From: Lysobacter luteus
GTDB lineage: Bacteria > Pseudomonadota > Gammaproteobacteria > Xanthomonadales > Xanthomonadaceae
Assembly: GCF_907164845.1 (NCBI RefSeq)
Contig: NZ_OU015430.1
Coordinates: 248,001-312,000 of the forward strand
Direction of reading: 5' to 3'
DNA: 64,000 bases
Shown: positions 1-8,660 of the stretch, in pieces
Layout of the letters: every line of letters begins with the position of its first letter
How positions within the stretch are numbered: the first letter of the stretch is position 1
Notes under the pieces: generated by a model
What the model was told of the DNA's origin: nothing
The model's input: the letters and a program-made list of their open reading frames with translations, nothing else
Database searches by the model: none
Program-made: the position numbers and the translations under genes

Positions 1-1
1 C

Positions 2-292
2 GCATTGCGCGGATTGGGCGACACGCGCGTGCCGATGCTGCTGGCAGGACTGGCCTACTGGGCGGTCGGCATGCCGCTGGGCGCGGTGCTCGGGCTCGGC
101 GTCGGCGGCCTGACCACCGGTTGGGGCCCGCGCGGCATGTGGCTCGGGCTGATCGCGGGCCTGCTGGTCGCGGCGGTGCTGCTGTCCCTGCGGTTCGTGC
201 GCTCGAGCGACCCGGCCCGGCTGCGGCTGATCCTGAACGAGACAGGTCCGGACCCCGCCCCGGACGCGGCGCGGGTGACCTCCGACCGATGA
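2..292 (+). CDS. MATE-family multidrug/Na+ exporter, C-terminal fragment
   Basis: This is the last 96 codons of a gene that begins before the window. The first visible residues (ALRGLGDTRVPM) match the conserved segment of MATE (NorM/DinF-like) exporters that precedes their last transmembrane helices. Two hydrophobic stretches follow, around residues 12-35 and 42-62 of the fragment, then a polar tail. MATE proteins are inner-membrane antiporters that expel cationic drugs using Na+ or H+ gradients. The substrate cannot be told from this piece. Confidence is high for the family and low for any specific role. Confidence 0.75.
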   Translation, partial: ALRGLGDTRVPMLLAGLAYWAVGMPLGAVLGLGVGGLTTGWGPRGMWLGLIAGLLVAAVLLSLRFVRSSDPARLRLILNETGPDPAPDAARVTSDR

Positions 293-368
293 ACCACGAC
301 GGCGCAGCGGGTACGCTGGCCCATCGCCCGCATTTCCGCGGGCCGTTCCACATGAGAACCACGACGCA

Positions 369-2249
369 ATGAACCAGACTCCGCAGCGCGGCCCCATCGC
401 CCGCTTCTTCATCGGCCTGTGGGATGCGATGAACTTCACCCGCCGGTTGATCCTCAACCTGCTGTTCTTCGTGCTGCTGTTCCTGCTGCTGGCGGTGATG
501 GGTTCGGGCGACCGGACCGAGCCGCTGCTGGACCGCACCACCCTGGTGATCGCCCCGACGGGCGCGCTGGTCGAGCAGTACAGCGTCGACCCGGCCACCC
601 GCGCGCTGACCCGCGCGCTGGGCGAGGAGGCCGGCGAAGTGCAGCTGCGCGACCTGCTGCGCGCGCTGGACGAGGCGGGCCAGGACGACCGGATTGAGCG
701 CGTACTGCTGGACCTGGACGGACTCACCGGCGGCGGCATGGCCAGCCGGGGCGAGGTCGCCGCGGCGGTGGTGCGCCTGCGCGAAAGCGGCAAGCAGGTG
801 GTCGCTTTCTCGGAAATGATGTCGCAGGAGCAGTACCTGATCGCCGCCCAGGCCGACGAGGTCTACCTCGACCCGATGGGCGGGATGCTGCTCGAAGGCC
901 TGGGCCGCTACCGCCAGTACTACCGCGAGGGCCTGCAGGACAAGCTCGGCGTCGACGTGCACCTGTTCAAGGTGGGCGAGTACAAGTCCGCGGCCGAGCC
1001 GTTCGTGCTCGACGCGGCGTCGCCGGAGTCGAAGGAGGCCGACCTGTACTGGATGAACGACCTCTGGAACCGTTACCTGGCCCGGATCGGCGCGGCGCGC
1101 GGGATCGAGCCGGCGACGATCGCGGCCGGCATCGCGCAGCTGCCCGAGCAGATTGCCGCGGTCGACGGCGACCTTGCCCGCCACGCGCTGGAGCACGGCT
1201 TCGTCGACGCCCTGAAGACCCGCGAGCAGGTTGCCGACCTGCTGGCCGAGCGCGGCGCGGCCGATGCCGACGCCGAGGGTGGCTTCCGCCAGGTCTCGAT
1301 GGCCGGTTACCTGGCCCACGTCGACAACGCGCTCGGCCAGGTCACCAACGTGCGTCCGCATGTCGCGGTGGTGGTCGCGGCCGGTTCCATCACCGGCGGC
1401 AAGCAGCCGCCGGGCACGATCGGCGGTGAGTCGACCTCGGCCCTGCTGCGCGACGCCCGCGACGACCGCAACGTCAAGGCGGTGGTACTGCGCGTCGACT
1501 CCCCGGGCGGCGAAGTGTTCGCCTCCGAGCAGATCCGCCGCGAGGTGGTCGCGCTCAAGGAGGCCGGCAAGCCTGTCGTCGTGTCGATGGGCGACCTGGC
1601 CGCCTCGGGTGGTTACTGGATCAGCATGGACGCCGACACCATCTACGCCGACCCGTCGACGATCACCGGTTCGATCGGCATCTTCGGCATGATCCCGACC
1701 ATTCCGCGCGCACTCGAGCGCATCGGCGTCAACACCGACGGCGTCGGCACCACGCCGTTCGCGGGCGCGTTCAACATCACCCGCGAGCTCGACCCGGCCG
1801 TTGGCCAGGTGATCCAGTCGGTGATCGAGAAGGGCTACCGCGACTTCATCGGCAAGGTCGCGCAGGCCCGCGACCAGCCGGTCGCCGCGATCGACGAGGT
1901 GGCGCGTGGCCGCGTGTGGAGCGGCTCGCAGGCCAAGGCGCGCGGGCTGGTCGACGAACTGGGCGGGCTCAACACCGCGATCGACGCCGCCGCCAAGCTC
2001 GCCGGGCTGGAGGACAACTACGCGGTCCATTACCTGGAGAAGGCCGCCACCCCGTTCGAGCGCTGGTTCACCGGCTTTGCCAGCAGCCGGATCGGCGTGG
2101 CCATGCTGTCGGATTCAGACATCGCGCGCGGCCTGCTGGCGCGCGCGGTGCCGCAGGCGGCGGCCGACCTGAAGCTGCTGGAAGGCGCGATCACGCCGGT
2201 GGCCGGCGTACCGGTGAAGTCGCTGGCGTACTGCTTCTGCGGCGAGTAG
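369..2249 (+). CDS. sppA: Signal peptide peptidase SppA, 67-kDa type
   Basis: Inner-membrane serine protease that degrades signal peptides left after protein export. The 626-aa length fits the long (67K) form, which carries two tandem peptidase S49 domains. One hydrophobic anchor lies at about residues 25-45. The Ser/Lys dyad is visible: Lys206 in the segment GEYKSAAEP of the first domain and Ser413 in AASGGYWIS of the second, close to E. coli Lys209 and Ser409. The start ATG lies 77 bases after the MATE stop. The gene seems to be monocistronic in the ordinary chromosome. Confidence 0.95.
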   Translation: MNQTPQRGPIARFFIGLWDAMNFTRRLILNLLFFVLLFLLLAVMGSGDRTEPLLDRTTLVIAPTGALVEQYSVDPATRALTRALGEEAGEVQLRDLLRALDEAGQDDRIERVLLDLDGLTGGGMASRGEVAAAVVRLRESGKQVVAFSEMMSQEQYLIAAQADEVYLDPMGGMLLEGLGRYRQYYREGLQDKLGVDVHLFKVGEYKSAAEPFVLDAASPESKEADLYWMNDLWNRYLARIGAARGIEPATIAAGIAQLPEQIAAVDGDLARHALEHGFVDALKTREQVADLLAERGAADADAEGGFRQVSMAGYLAHVDNALGQVTNVRPHVAVVVAAGSITGGKQPPGTIGGESTSALLRDARDDRNVKAVVLRVDSPGGEVFASEQIRREVVALKEAGKPVVVSMGDLAASGGYWISMDADTIYADPSTITGSIGIFGMIPTIPRALERIGVNTDGVGTTPFAGAFNITRELDPAVGQVIQSVIEKGYRDFIGKVAQARDQPVAAIDEVARGRVWSGSQAKARGLVDELGGLNTAIDAAAKLAGLEDNYAVHYLEKAATPFERWFTGFASSRIGVAMLSDSDIARGLLARAVPQAAADLKLLEGAITPVAGVPVKSLAYCFCGE

Positions 2250-2256
2250 GCGCCGG

Positions 2257-2388
2257 CTAGCCGTGCGTGGCCTCGGCCGCCTGCGGCTCCGGCGGCCGTT
2301 CCGGGTCGGGCGCGTCGGGTTTGGTGCAGGCCGCCAGCAGTACCACGGCGGCCACGGCGGCGACCCGCAACAGGGTGGTCGGCGACAT
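2257..2388 (-). CDS. Small LptM-like lipoprotein, 43 aa
   Basis: A short gene on the minus strand: ATG at 2388, with GGAGG centred about 7 bases upstream. The product has a short N-terminus, a hydrophobic core rich in Ala and Val, and a lipobox LAAC with Cys21. A Pro/Glu-rich tail of about 20 residues follows. This is the layout of the very small LptM/YifL-type lipoproteins, which would be anchored to the outer membrane by lipidation of the Cys. It lies tail-to-tail with sppA and back-to-back with the SDR gene. Homology was not searched; the lipobox and ribosome site are the evidence. Confidence 0.7.
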   Translation of the reverse strand: MSPTTLLRVAAVAAVVLLAACTKPDAPDPERPPEPQAAEATHG

Positions 2389-2474
2389 CGCGGCATCCTC
2401 CGGTTGACTCGCGGCTTATCCTACGCCGGTCGTGACACCGCGCCCGCCCGGCGCGGACCCCGATAGGAGCAGGC

Positions 2475-3251
2475 ATGGATCCCAGGCGCTGGCGGCTCGA
2501 CGGCCAACTCGCACTCGTCACCGGCGGCAGCGCCGGTATCGGCCGCGCGATCGCGCGAGAGCTGCTCGGCTTCGGCGCCGACGTGCTGCTGGCCGCGCGT
2601 GACGCCGCCGGCCTCGACGCCGCCCGCACCGAACTGCTCGAGGACTTCCCCGAGCGCGAGGTGCAGTGCTTCGCCGCCGACGTCGGCATCGAGGAGCAGC
2701 GCCGGGAGCTGCTCGACTGGGTCGAGGACTTCGGCGAAGGCCTGCACGTGCTGGTCAACAACGCCGGCATGAACATCGGCAAGGCGAGCACCGATTACGG
2801 CGACGCCGAATGGCGCGAGATCTTCGAGGTCAACCTGTTTTCGGCGTTCGAACTGTCGCGCTACCTGCACCCGTTGCTGACCCGCCATGCGGCATCGAGC
2901 ATCGTCAACGTCGGCAGCGTCTCGGGCCTGACCCACGTGCGCACCGGCGCGCCCTACGGCATGAGCAAGGCGGCGTTGCACCAGCTGACCCGGAACCTGG
3001 CGGTCGAGTGGGCCGGGGACGGCATCCGGGTCAACGCGGTGGCGCCGTGGTACATCCGCACCCGCCGCACGTCCGGCAAACTGGCCGACCCGGACTACCT
3101 CGACGAGGTGCTGCTGCGCACGCCGATGGGGCGCGTGGGCGAACCGGAGGAAGTGGCCGCGGCCGTGGCGTTCCTGTGCCTCCCAGCCGCCGGCTACGTC
3201 ACCGGCGAGTGCATCGCGGTCGACGGCGGGTTCCTGCGTTACGGGTTCTGA
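2475..3251 (+). CDS. SDR-family NAD(P)-dependent oxidoreductase
   Basis: A 258-aa classical short-chain dehydrogenase/reductase. The nucleotide-binding motif TGGSAGIG lies near residue 16, NNAG near residue 94, and the catalytic Ser plus YxxxK (YGMSK) near residues 143-161. The C-terminal sequence [13 protein letters not shown] is the usual end of the fold. The overall sequence resembles the tropinone-reductase-like/glucose-dehydrogenase branch, but the substrate cannot be predicted. An AGGAGC ribosome site before ATG 2475 fixes the start. It faces the DUF4124 gene pair. Confidence 0.9.
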   Translation: MDPRRWRLDGQLALVTGGSAGIGRAIARELLGFGADVLLAARDAAGLDAARTELLEDFPEREVQCFAADVGIEEQRRELLDWVEDFGEGLHVLVNNAGMNIGKASTDYGDAEWREIFEVNLFSAFELSRYLHPLLTRHAASSIVNVGSVSGLTHVRTGAPYGMSKAALHQLTRNLAVEWAGDGIRVNAVAPWYIRTRRTSGKLADPDYLDEVLLRTPMGRVGEPEEVAAAVAFLCLPAAGYVTGECIAVDGGFLRYGF

Positions 3252-3273
3252 GCCGGGCGGTCGCGGCTCGCAG

Positions 3274-3951
3274 TCAGCCGTCGCAGCGGTTGCGCTCGAC
3301 GATCGCGCGCACGCGCTCCAGTTCGGCGCGTGCCGCCACCGGGTCGTCGCTGCGGGCGAACTGGACCGTCGCCTCGCTCGCCTGCAGCAGCTCCTCCCAG
3401 CGTGCGCACCGGTCCGCCTCGGGCACGGGCTGGCAGGCGTCGACCACGACCATGCAGGCTGCCCCGGCGCCGCGGGTCGGGTCGCCGCCCAGACCGGTGG
3501 TGCGCATCGCCGCACAGCGCTCGGCGGGGACCTCGCTGTCGGTCAGGTAGTCCTCGCGCTCCCAGGTGCGGCACGCGAACAGCGGTGGCGGCGGGCGGCG
3601 TTCGACCGGGACGTCGCTGTCGACCTCGACCAGGACCGTGCCATGGGTGTCCGGCGGTGGGGGTTCCACCGGCATCGGCATCAGTGATGGCCGCGCGGCC
3701 GGTGTTGCGGCCGGCGTCGGCACGGGGATGTACGGCTCGGACGGGGGCGGCGTGGTCTCGACCACGCGGCGCTGCTCGCGGCTGCCGCGGGGGCAGGGGT
3801 CGTCGTTCTGCACCGTGACCGCGCCATCGGCGGCGGTGCAGCGGTAGATCACCACTTCGTCCTGCGCAGCGACGGACGTGGCGGTGGCGCACACCAGCAG
3901 CAGTGCGAGACACCACTGCGCGGCCCGGCGCGGACGGTACATCGCCCTCAT
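3274..3951 (-). CDS. DUF4124-domain secreted protein (second of pair)
   Basis: A 225-aa protein with an N-terminal signal peptide ending near AAQ (about residue 29). The DUF4124-like segment follows: IYRC, TAADG, VTVQNDDPC. After that come a Pro-rich linker and a Cys-containing C-terminal half (for example CRTWERED, ERCAAM, CARWEELL). DUF4124 proteins are common secreted or periplasmic xanthomonad proteins of unknown function. The start is set by a 4-base ATGA overlap with the stop of the upstream paralogue, so the two are translationally coupled. The true reading frame continues open into the upstream gene, but the coupling and signal peptide argue for ATG 3951. Confidence 0.8.
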   Translation of the reverse strand: MRAMYRPRRAAQWCLALLLVCATATSVAAQDEVVIYRCTAADGAVTVQNDDPCPRGSREQRRVVETTPPPSEPYIPVPTPAATPAARPSLMPMPVEPPPPDTHGTVLVEVDSDVPVERRPPPPLFACRTWEREDYLTDSEVPAERCAAMRTTGLGGDPTRGAGAACMVVVDACQPVPEADRCARWEELLQASEATVQFARSDDPVAARAELERVRAIVERNRCDG

Positions 3952-4727
3952 GGCGGGCACTCCGCGGCCAGTTGCGCGTCGATCCGGCGCTGCTCGGCAT
4001 CGATGGCGTGGCGCTCGCCCTGCAGCGCGCTGTTGTAGCGGCGGCCAAGCTCCCAGTGGCGATCGCGCAGCCGCTCGCAGACCTCCGCCTGCGGCAGCGG
4101 CCGGCACTCGTCGCGGATCCAGGTGCCCGGTGTCGCCGCCAGGCCGACGTGAGGCGGCAACGCAGGGAGGCGTGAGTGGTCGGCCGGTGCCGACGGGGTC
4201 GGCCGACCCACTCCGTCGTAAACGAGACCGCTGCCGTACGACGTTCCCGCGGCAGCGGGGCGGACCGGCGGCATGGGTCGCTGGTGTGGTCGCCGCGGGG
4301 AGGTCCATGCCGGATAGCCGAGCGTCCACAGCGGCACCCAGCGCGGGTTCCCGGCGGGGTTGTGGCTGGTGTAGCGGTCCCCGTCGGGCGTGGTGCATTC
4401 GTAGGTTGGCGTGGGTGCGTGCACCACCACCACCCGCGGCGGCGCGGGGCCGACCGGCGACGAAGCGGGCAACGCGGGTGCGGCCGCCGGCGGCTGGGGA
4501 GGCGGGTCCTGCGGCCGCAGCATGCCGCGGGCCTGCTGGTGCTCGCCCGCCGCGCACGGTGTGTCGCGCAGGGTGAGCTGGCCGTCGGCGCCGACGCATC
4601 GGTAGATGGTGACCTGCCCGGGAGCGGATGCGGCAGTGACCGCAGGCATCGCCGGCGAGAGCCCTGCCAGCAAGGCGAGGATGGGCAATGCGGGACGACG
4701 GGCAGGCACGCGCGGCATGGTGGCCAT
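3948..4727 (-). CDS. DUF4124-domain secreted protein (first of pair)
   Basis: A 259-aa paralogue of the protein encoded just downstream. It has an N-terminal signal peptide (about 30 residues, Ala/Leu-rich), then IYRCVGADGQLTLRDTPC as the DUF4124 core, a long Pro-rich linker, and a C-terminal helix region with two Cys residues near the end. The same layout (signal, DUF4124, proline linker, C-terminal Cys/helix region) in both genes suggests tandem duplication followed by divergence. Starts at 4727 or 4718 are both possible. Function is unknown; it probably acts in the cell envelope. Confidence 0.8.
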   Translation of the reverse strand: MATMPRVPARRPALPILALLAGLSPAMPAVTAASAPGQVTIYRCVGADGQLTLRDTPCAAGEHQQARGMLRPQDPPPQPPAAAPALPASSPVGPAPPRVVVVHAPTPTYECTTPDGDRYTSHNPAGNPRWVPLWTLGYPAWTSPRRPHQRPMPPVRPAAAGTSYGSGLVYDGVGRPTPSAPADHSRLPALPPHVGLAATPGTWIRDECRPLPQAEVCERLRDRHWELGRRYNSALQGERHAIDAEQRRIDAQLAAECPP

Positions 4728-4768
4728 GGTGCCCCGGCCCGCGTGAACGCCTCCCCGCCGCGTGCCGA

Positions 4769-5326
4769 TCACCCTCGCAACACGTCGCCGGTGCGCGCGT
4801 CGCGGATGGTCGTGGGCGACTGCAGGTTGCCGGTTTCGCCCGCCACGACCGCATCCAGCTGGGTCAGCAGGGCGGGATCGAGCTGCTCGCTTCGACGCGC
4901 CGGTGGCTGGCCGGACAGGTTGGCGCTGGTCGATACCAGCGGCCGGCCAAACCCGCGGCAGAGTTCGACCACGGTCGGATGCGCGCTGACCCGCACCGCC
5001 ACCCCCGCGTGACTGCCGGTAATCCAGCGCGGCACGCCGGCGGTGGCGGGGACGATCCAGGTATGCGGCCCCGGCCACGAGGCGAGCACGGCCTTGCGGC
5101 ACGCGTCAGGCAGGGCGGACCAGTCGAGCAGGCCGTCGAGCTGGTCCGTGCCGGCCGCGATGAGGATCAGCCCCTTGTCGACCGGTCGCTGCTTGATGGA
5201 CAGCAGGCGCAGCACGGCGGACTCGTCGAACGGATCGCAGCCCAGGCCCCAGACCGCCTCGGTGGGGTAAGCGATGATGCCGCCGCTTCGCAGGGCGGCA
5301 ATGGCGGGGGCGAGGTCGGTGCTCAT
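4769..5326 (-). CDS. tsaC: Threonylcarbamoyl-AMP synthase TsaC
   Basis: Makes threonylcarbamoyl-AMP from threonine, bicarbonate and ATP, the first step of t6A37 modification in ANN-decoding tRNAs. The 185-aa length fits the short TsaC/YrdC form rather than the longer Sua5. Family residues are visible: PTEAVWGLG near residue 21, KQRPVDKGLI near residue 45, and STSANLSG near residue 136. The start is ATG 5326. The gene lies downstream of topA in the usual gammaproteobacterial dprA-smg-topA-tsaC order, separated here by a short repeat-bearing gap. Confidence 0.92.
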   Translation of the reverse strand: MSTDLAPAIAALRSGGIIAYPTEAVWGLGCDPFDESAVLRLLSIKQRPVDKGLILIAAGTDQLDGLLDWSALPDACRKAVLASWPGPHTWIVPATAGVPRWITGSHAGVAVRVSAHPTVVELCRGFGRPLVSTSANLSGQPPARRSEQLDPALLTQLDAVVAGETGNLQSPTTIRDARTGDVLRG

Positions 5327-5350
5327 GGGCGGGCGAAGGGGCGACCTTCT

Positions 5351-5420
5351 TGTAGGAGCGGCTTCAGCCGCGACAGTGCAGTCGACGCGCGCCGGCCATC
5401 CGATCGCGGCTGAAGCCGCG
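5351..5420. repeat. REP-like inverted repeat pair between topA and tsaC
   Basis: The 16-base arm GCGGCTTCAGCCGCGA at 5358-5373 is the exact reverse complement of 5404-5419. The first arm is preceded by TGTAGGA, the typical head of xanthomonad/pseudomonad REP (GTAG-type) elements. The arms are about 30 bases apart, so the transcript could fold into one long hairpin or each arm could form its own small one. Such elements sit between genes and may act in transcript stability or as targets of REP-associated transposases. Confidence 0.7.
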
Positions 5421-5435
5421 CCTGCGGAGGAGCGG

Positions 5436-7901
5436 TCAGGCGTCGGTCTTGGCCGCGGCGGTCTTCTTTGCGGCGGCCTTCTTGGCAACGGTCTTTTTGG
5501 TCGTTTTCTTGGCAGTCTTCTTGGTGGCCTTTTTGGCCGTCTTCTTGGCCGGTGCCTTCTTCGCGGCGACCTTCTTCACCGCGGCCTTCTTGCCGAAGCG
5601 GCCGCGCGCGGGCTTGCCGGTCTCCTCCAGCAGCTTGGTTACTTCCTCAAGCGTCAGCGAGGCGGGCTCGCGGTCCTTGGGGATCTTGCCGTTGAGCTGG
5701 CCGTTGCTGATGTACGGGCCGTAGCGGCCATTGAGGACCTGGATGTCGCTGCCCTCGAACTCCTTGATGATCCGGTTGCGCGCGATTTCTTCCTTCTCCT
5801 CGATCAGGAACACCGCGCGCTCCAGGTCGACCTTGTACGGGTCGTCCTCCTTCTTGAGCGAGGCGTACACGCTGCCGCGCTTGGCGAACGGCCCGAACCG
5901 GCCGATGCCGACGCTGACCTCCTCGCCGTTGTGCTCGCCCAGTGCGCGCGGCATCTTGAACAGCTCGAGCGCGTCCTCCAGCGAAATCGTGTGCATGCTC
6001 TGGCCGGGACGCAGCGAGGCGAACTTCGGCTTGTCCTCGGCGTCCTCGGCGGTGCTGCCGATCGCGGCATACGGTCCGTAACGGCCGAGCCGGACGCTGA
6101 CCGGCTTGCCGGTCTTGGGGTCGGTGCCGAGCTCGCGCGCGCCAGTGGCCTCGCTGCGGTCGACCGACTCCATCTTGTCGTCGACCATCTCCTTGAACGG
6201 GCTCCAGAACCGCTCCATCAGCGGCACCCACGCTTCCTCGCCGCGCGACACCGCGTCCAGCTCGTCCTCGAGCCGGGCGGTGAAGTCGTAGTCGACGTAC
6301 CGGGTGAAGTGACTGGACAGGAACTTGCTGACCGCGCGGCCGACGTCGGACGGGTGGAAACGCCGGCTCTCGAGCTCCACGTACTTGCGGAACAGCAGCG
6401 TCGCGATGATCGAGGCGTAGGTCGACGGGCGGCCGATGCCGTATTCCTCGAGCGCCTTGACCAGGCTGGCTTCGGAGTAGCGCGGCGGCGGCTCGGTGAA
6501 GTGCTGGTCGGCGTGGATGCGATCCAGCGGGATCCGGTCGCCCGGCTGCATCGGCGGCAGCTTGCGGCCCTCGTCGTCCTCTTCCTTGCCCTTGGTGTCC
6601 TTGCCTTCCTCGTAGACGGCCAGGAAACCCGGGTCGAGCACGGTGGTGCCCGAGACGCGGAAGCCGTGCTCGCTGCCGGCGGCCAGCTCGACGCTGACGG
6701 TATTGAGCGTGGCCGGCACCATCTGGCTGGCGACCGCGCGCTTCCAGACAAGCTCGTACAGGCGGCGGGCGTCGTCCTCCAGGAAGCGCGAGACCTGCGC
6801 AGGCGTGCGTAGCGCCGAGGTCGGGCGGACCGCCTCGTGGGCTTCCTGCGCGTTCTTGGACTTGGATTTGTAGACGTTGGGCTGGTCCGGTACGGCGCCG
6901 GTGCCGTAGTCACGCGCGATGACGTCGCGGATCTCGGCGACCGCGTCGACCGACAGCGCGACCGAGTCGGTACGCATGTAGCTGATCAGGCCGACGGTGC
7001 CCTCGTCCCCCAGCGCCACGCCCTCGTACAGCTTCTGCGCGACCTGCATGGTGCGTTTGGTGGTGAAGCCCAGCTTGCGCGCGGCCTCCTGCTGCAGGGT
7101 CGAGGTGGTGAACGGCGGCGCGGGGCGGCGCTTGCGCTGCTTGCTGGTGACGTCGGTGACCTGCAGCGCGCCATTTGCGGCCGATACCAGCCGCTGGCGG
7201 GCGGCCTCGGCGGTCTCGCCGTCGGTGATCGTGAACTGCTCGAACTTCTGCCCGTCCAGCTTGACCAGGCGCGCACTGAAGGCCTGGGACGGGTGCTGGC
7301 ATTCGGCCTCGATCGACCAGTACTCGCGCGCCCGGAACGCCTCGATCTCCTCCTCGCGCTCGACGATCATCCGCAACGCCGGCGACTGCACTCGGCCGGC
7401 CGACAGGCCGCGCTGCACCTTGCGCCACAGCACCGGCGACAGGTTGAAGCCGACCAGGTAGTCCAGCGCCCGGCGCGCCTGCTGGGCGTCGACCAACGGT
7501 GCGGCGATGTCGCGCGGGTGGGTCATCGCCTCCTTGATGGCACGCGGGGTGATCTCGGTGAACACCACCCGCTGCAGCGGCTTGCCGTCCAGCAGCCCCC
7601 GCTCGCGGAGGATCTCGGCCACGTGCCAGCTGATCGCCTCGCCCTCGCGGTCCGGGTCGGTCGCCAGGAAGATGGATTCGGCGCCCTTGGCCGCCTTGGC
7701 GATGGCCTCGACGTGTTTCTCGTTCTTCTCGATCAGGTCGTAGCGCATCGCGAAGCCGCGCTCGGGGTCGACCGCGCCCTCTTTCGGCACCAGGTCGCGC
7801 ACATGGCCATACGAGGCGAGGACGATGAAATCCTTGCCGAGGTACTTGTTGATCGTCTTGGCCTTGGCGGGCGATTCGACGATGAGGAGGTTCTTGGCCA
7901 T
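5436..7901 (-). CDS. topA: DNA topoisomerase I
   Basis: Type IA topoisomerase that relaxes negative supercoils. The 821-aa product starts at MAKNLLIVESPAKAKT, the standard TOPRIM N-terminus, which fixes ATG 7901 although the frame stays open further up. The active-site tyrosine is Tyr308 in SYMRTDS. The C-terminal third has repeated topo-C motifs (RLGRYGPYAAIG, GIGRFGPFAKRG, NGRYGPYISNG) in place of the Cys4 zinc ribbons of the E. coli enzyme; no Cys cluster is present. The last 60 residues are a Lys/Ala-rich, histone-H1-like tail that probably binds DNA non-specifically. Confidence 0.96.
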   Translation of the reverse strand: MAKNLLIVESPAKAKTINKYLGKDFIVLASYGHVRDLVPKEGAVDPERGFAMRYDLIEKNEKHVEAIAKAAKGAESIFLATDPDREGEAISWHVAEILRERGLLDGKPLQRVVFTEITPRAIKEAMTHPRDIAAPLVDAQQARRALDYLVGFNLSPVLWRKVQRGLSAGRVQSPALRMIVEREEEIEAFRAREYWSIEAECQHPSQAFSARLVKLDGQKFEQFTITDGETAEAARQRLVSAANGALQVTDVTSKQRKRRPAPPFTTSTLQQEAARKLGFTTKRTMQVAQKLYEGVALGDEGTVGLISYMRTDSVALSVDAVAEIRDVIARDYGTGAVPDQPNVYKSKSKNAQEAHEAVRPTSALRTPAQVSRFLEDDARRLYELVWKRAVASQMVPATLNTVSVELAAGSEHGFRVSGTTVLDPGFLAVYEEGKDTKGKEEDDEGRKLPPMQPGDRIPLDRIHADQHFTEPPPRYSEASLVKALEEYGIGRPSTYASIIATLLFRKYVELESRRFHPSDVGRAVSKFLSSHFTRYVDYDFTARLEDELDAVSRGEEAWVPLMERFWSPFKEMVDDKMESVDRSEATGARELGTDPKTGKPVSVRLGRYGPYAAIGSTAEDAEDKPKFASLRPGQSMHTISLEDALELFKMPRALGEHNGEEVSVGIGRFGPFAKRGSVYASLKKEDDPYKVDLERAVFLIEEKEEIARNRIIKEFEGSDIQVLNGRYGPYISNGQLNGKIPKDREPASLTLEEVTKLLEETGKPARGRFGKKAAVKKVAAKKAPAKKTAKKATKKTAKKTTKKTVAKKAAAKKTAAAKTDA

Positions 7902-8099
7902 GCGGGGCAGGTTCCGGGCGGGCCGTGAAGGCCACGCGAGAGGGCGCGAGAGAAGACGACGCCCGCGGCAGGTGCCACGGGCGCCGGAGCATTCATTTAT
8001 TAGTGGAATCACGCGGCGCCTGCCGCTGTCAAGCAGATTCCCGCCGCGGACAGGTCCGGGCGCGGCGGCATTATGGCCCGCCGCGGCGCGGGTGCACGG

Positions 8100-8588
8100 T
8101 CAGTGCACCGGTTCGGGCTCGTCCTCGAACATCTGGGTCTCCATCCAGGCGTAGGCGGCCTCGCTGCCGGGCTGGTTGAACAGCACCATCAGCACGACCC
8201 ACTTGAGGTCGTCGAGGTCGAGGGTGTCCTGGTCGAGCGCCATCGCGCGGTCCAGCACCAGCTCGCGCTGGCCGGCGTCCAGCACGCCGTGCTGCTCCAG
8301 GAACAGCAGGAAGCCGCGGCAGTCGGTGTCCAGGCGGTCCAGCTCGGGGCCGGCGTAGACCCGGACCGGGCCGTCGGCACGCGCCGGCGAGGCGGACGGC
8401 CGCTGGCGTGCCAGCGCGTCCAGCCACTCGAAGGCCTTGTTGATCTCGGCGGGGCTGAAACCGGCCTGCCCGAGTTCCTCGAACAGCGGGCCGCTTTGCA
8501 GGTTGTCACGGTCGCGGACGAGGTCCGCGTCGTCGGTGAGGTAGTGCTCGAACAGGTACAGCAGGACGTCCAGGATGCTTTCTTTCAT
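8100..8588 (-). CDS. smg: DUF494 protein Smg
   Basis: A 162-aa protein that begins [16 protein letters not shown] and continues as an acidic, mostly helical chain, the recognisable form of the Smg/DUF494 family. Its biochemical role is not established; it is almost always found next to dprA and topA, as here. The start ATG 8588 follows the conserved N-terminus. It is likely to be transcribed with dprA, 72 bases upstream. Confidence 0.9.
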   Translation of the reverse strand: MKESILDVLLYLFEHYLTDDADLVRDRDNLQSGPLFEELGQAGFSPAEINKAFEWLDALARQRPSASPARADGPVRVYAGPELDRLDTDCRGFLLFLEQHGVLDAGQRELVLDRAMALDQDTLDLDDLKWVVLMVLFNQPGSEAAYAWMETQMFEDEPEPVH

Positions 8589-8660
8589 TTCCCCTCGGCC
8601 TGCGCCGCAGGCGGCGCGGTGGGTCAGGAGTGGTGGCCGCCACGCCCGCCAGCGACGGGT

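Noticed and set aside
7902-8012. Upstream extension of TopA by about 37 residues
   Set aside because: The TOPRIM start MAKNLLIVESPAKAKT is the standard N-terminus; the upstream codons have no conserved content.
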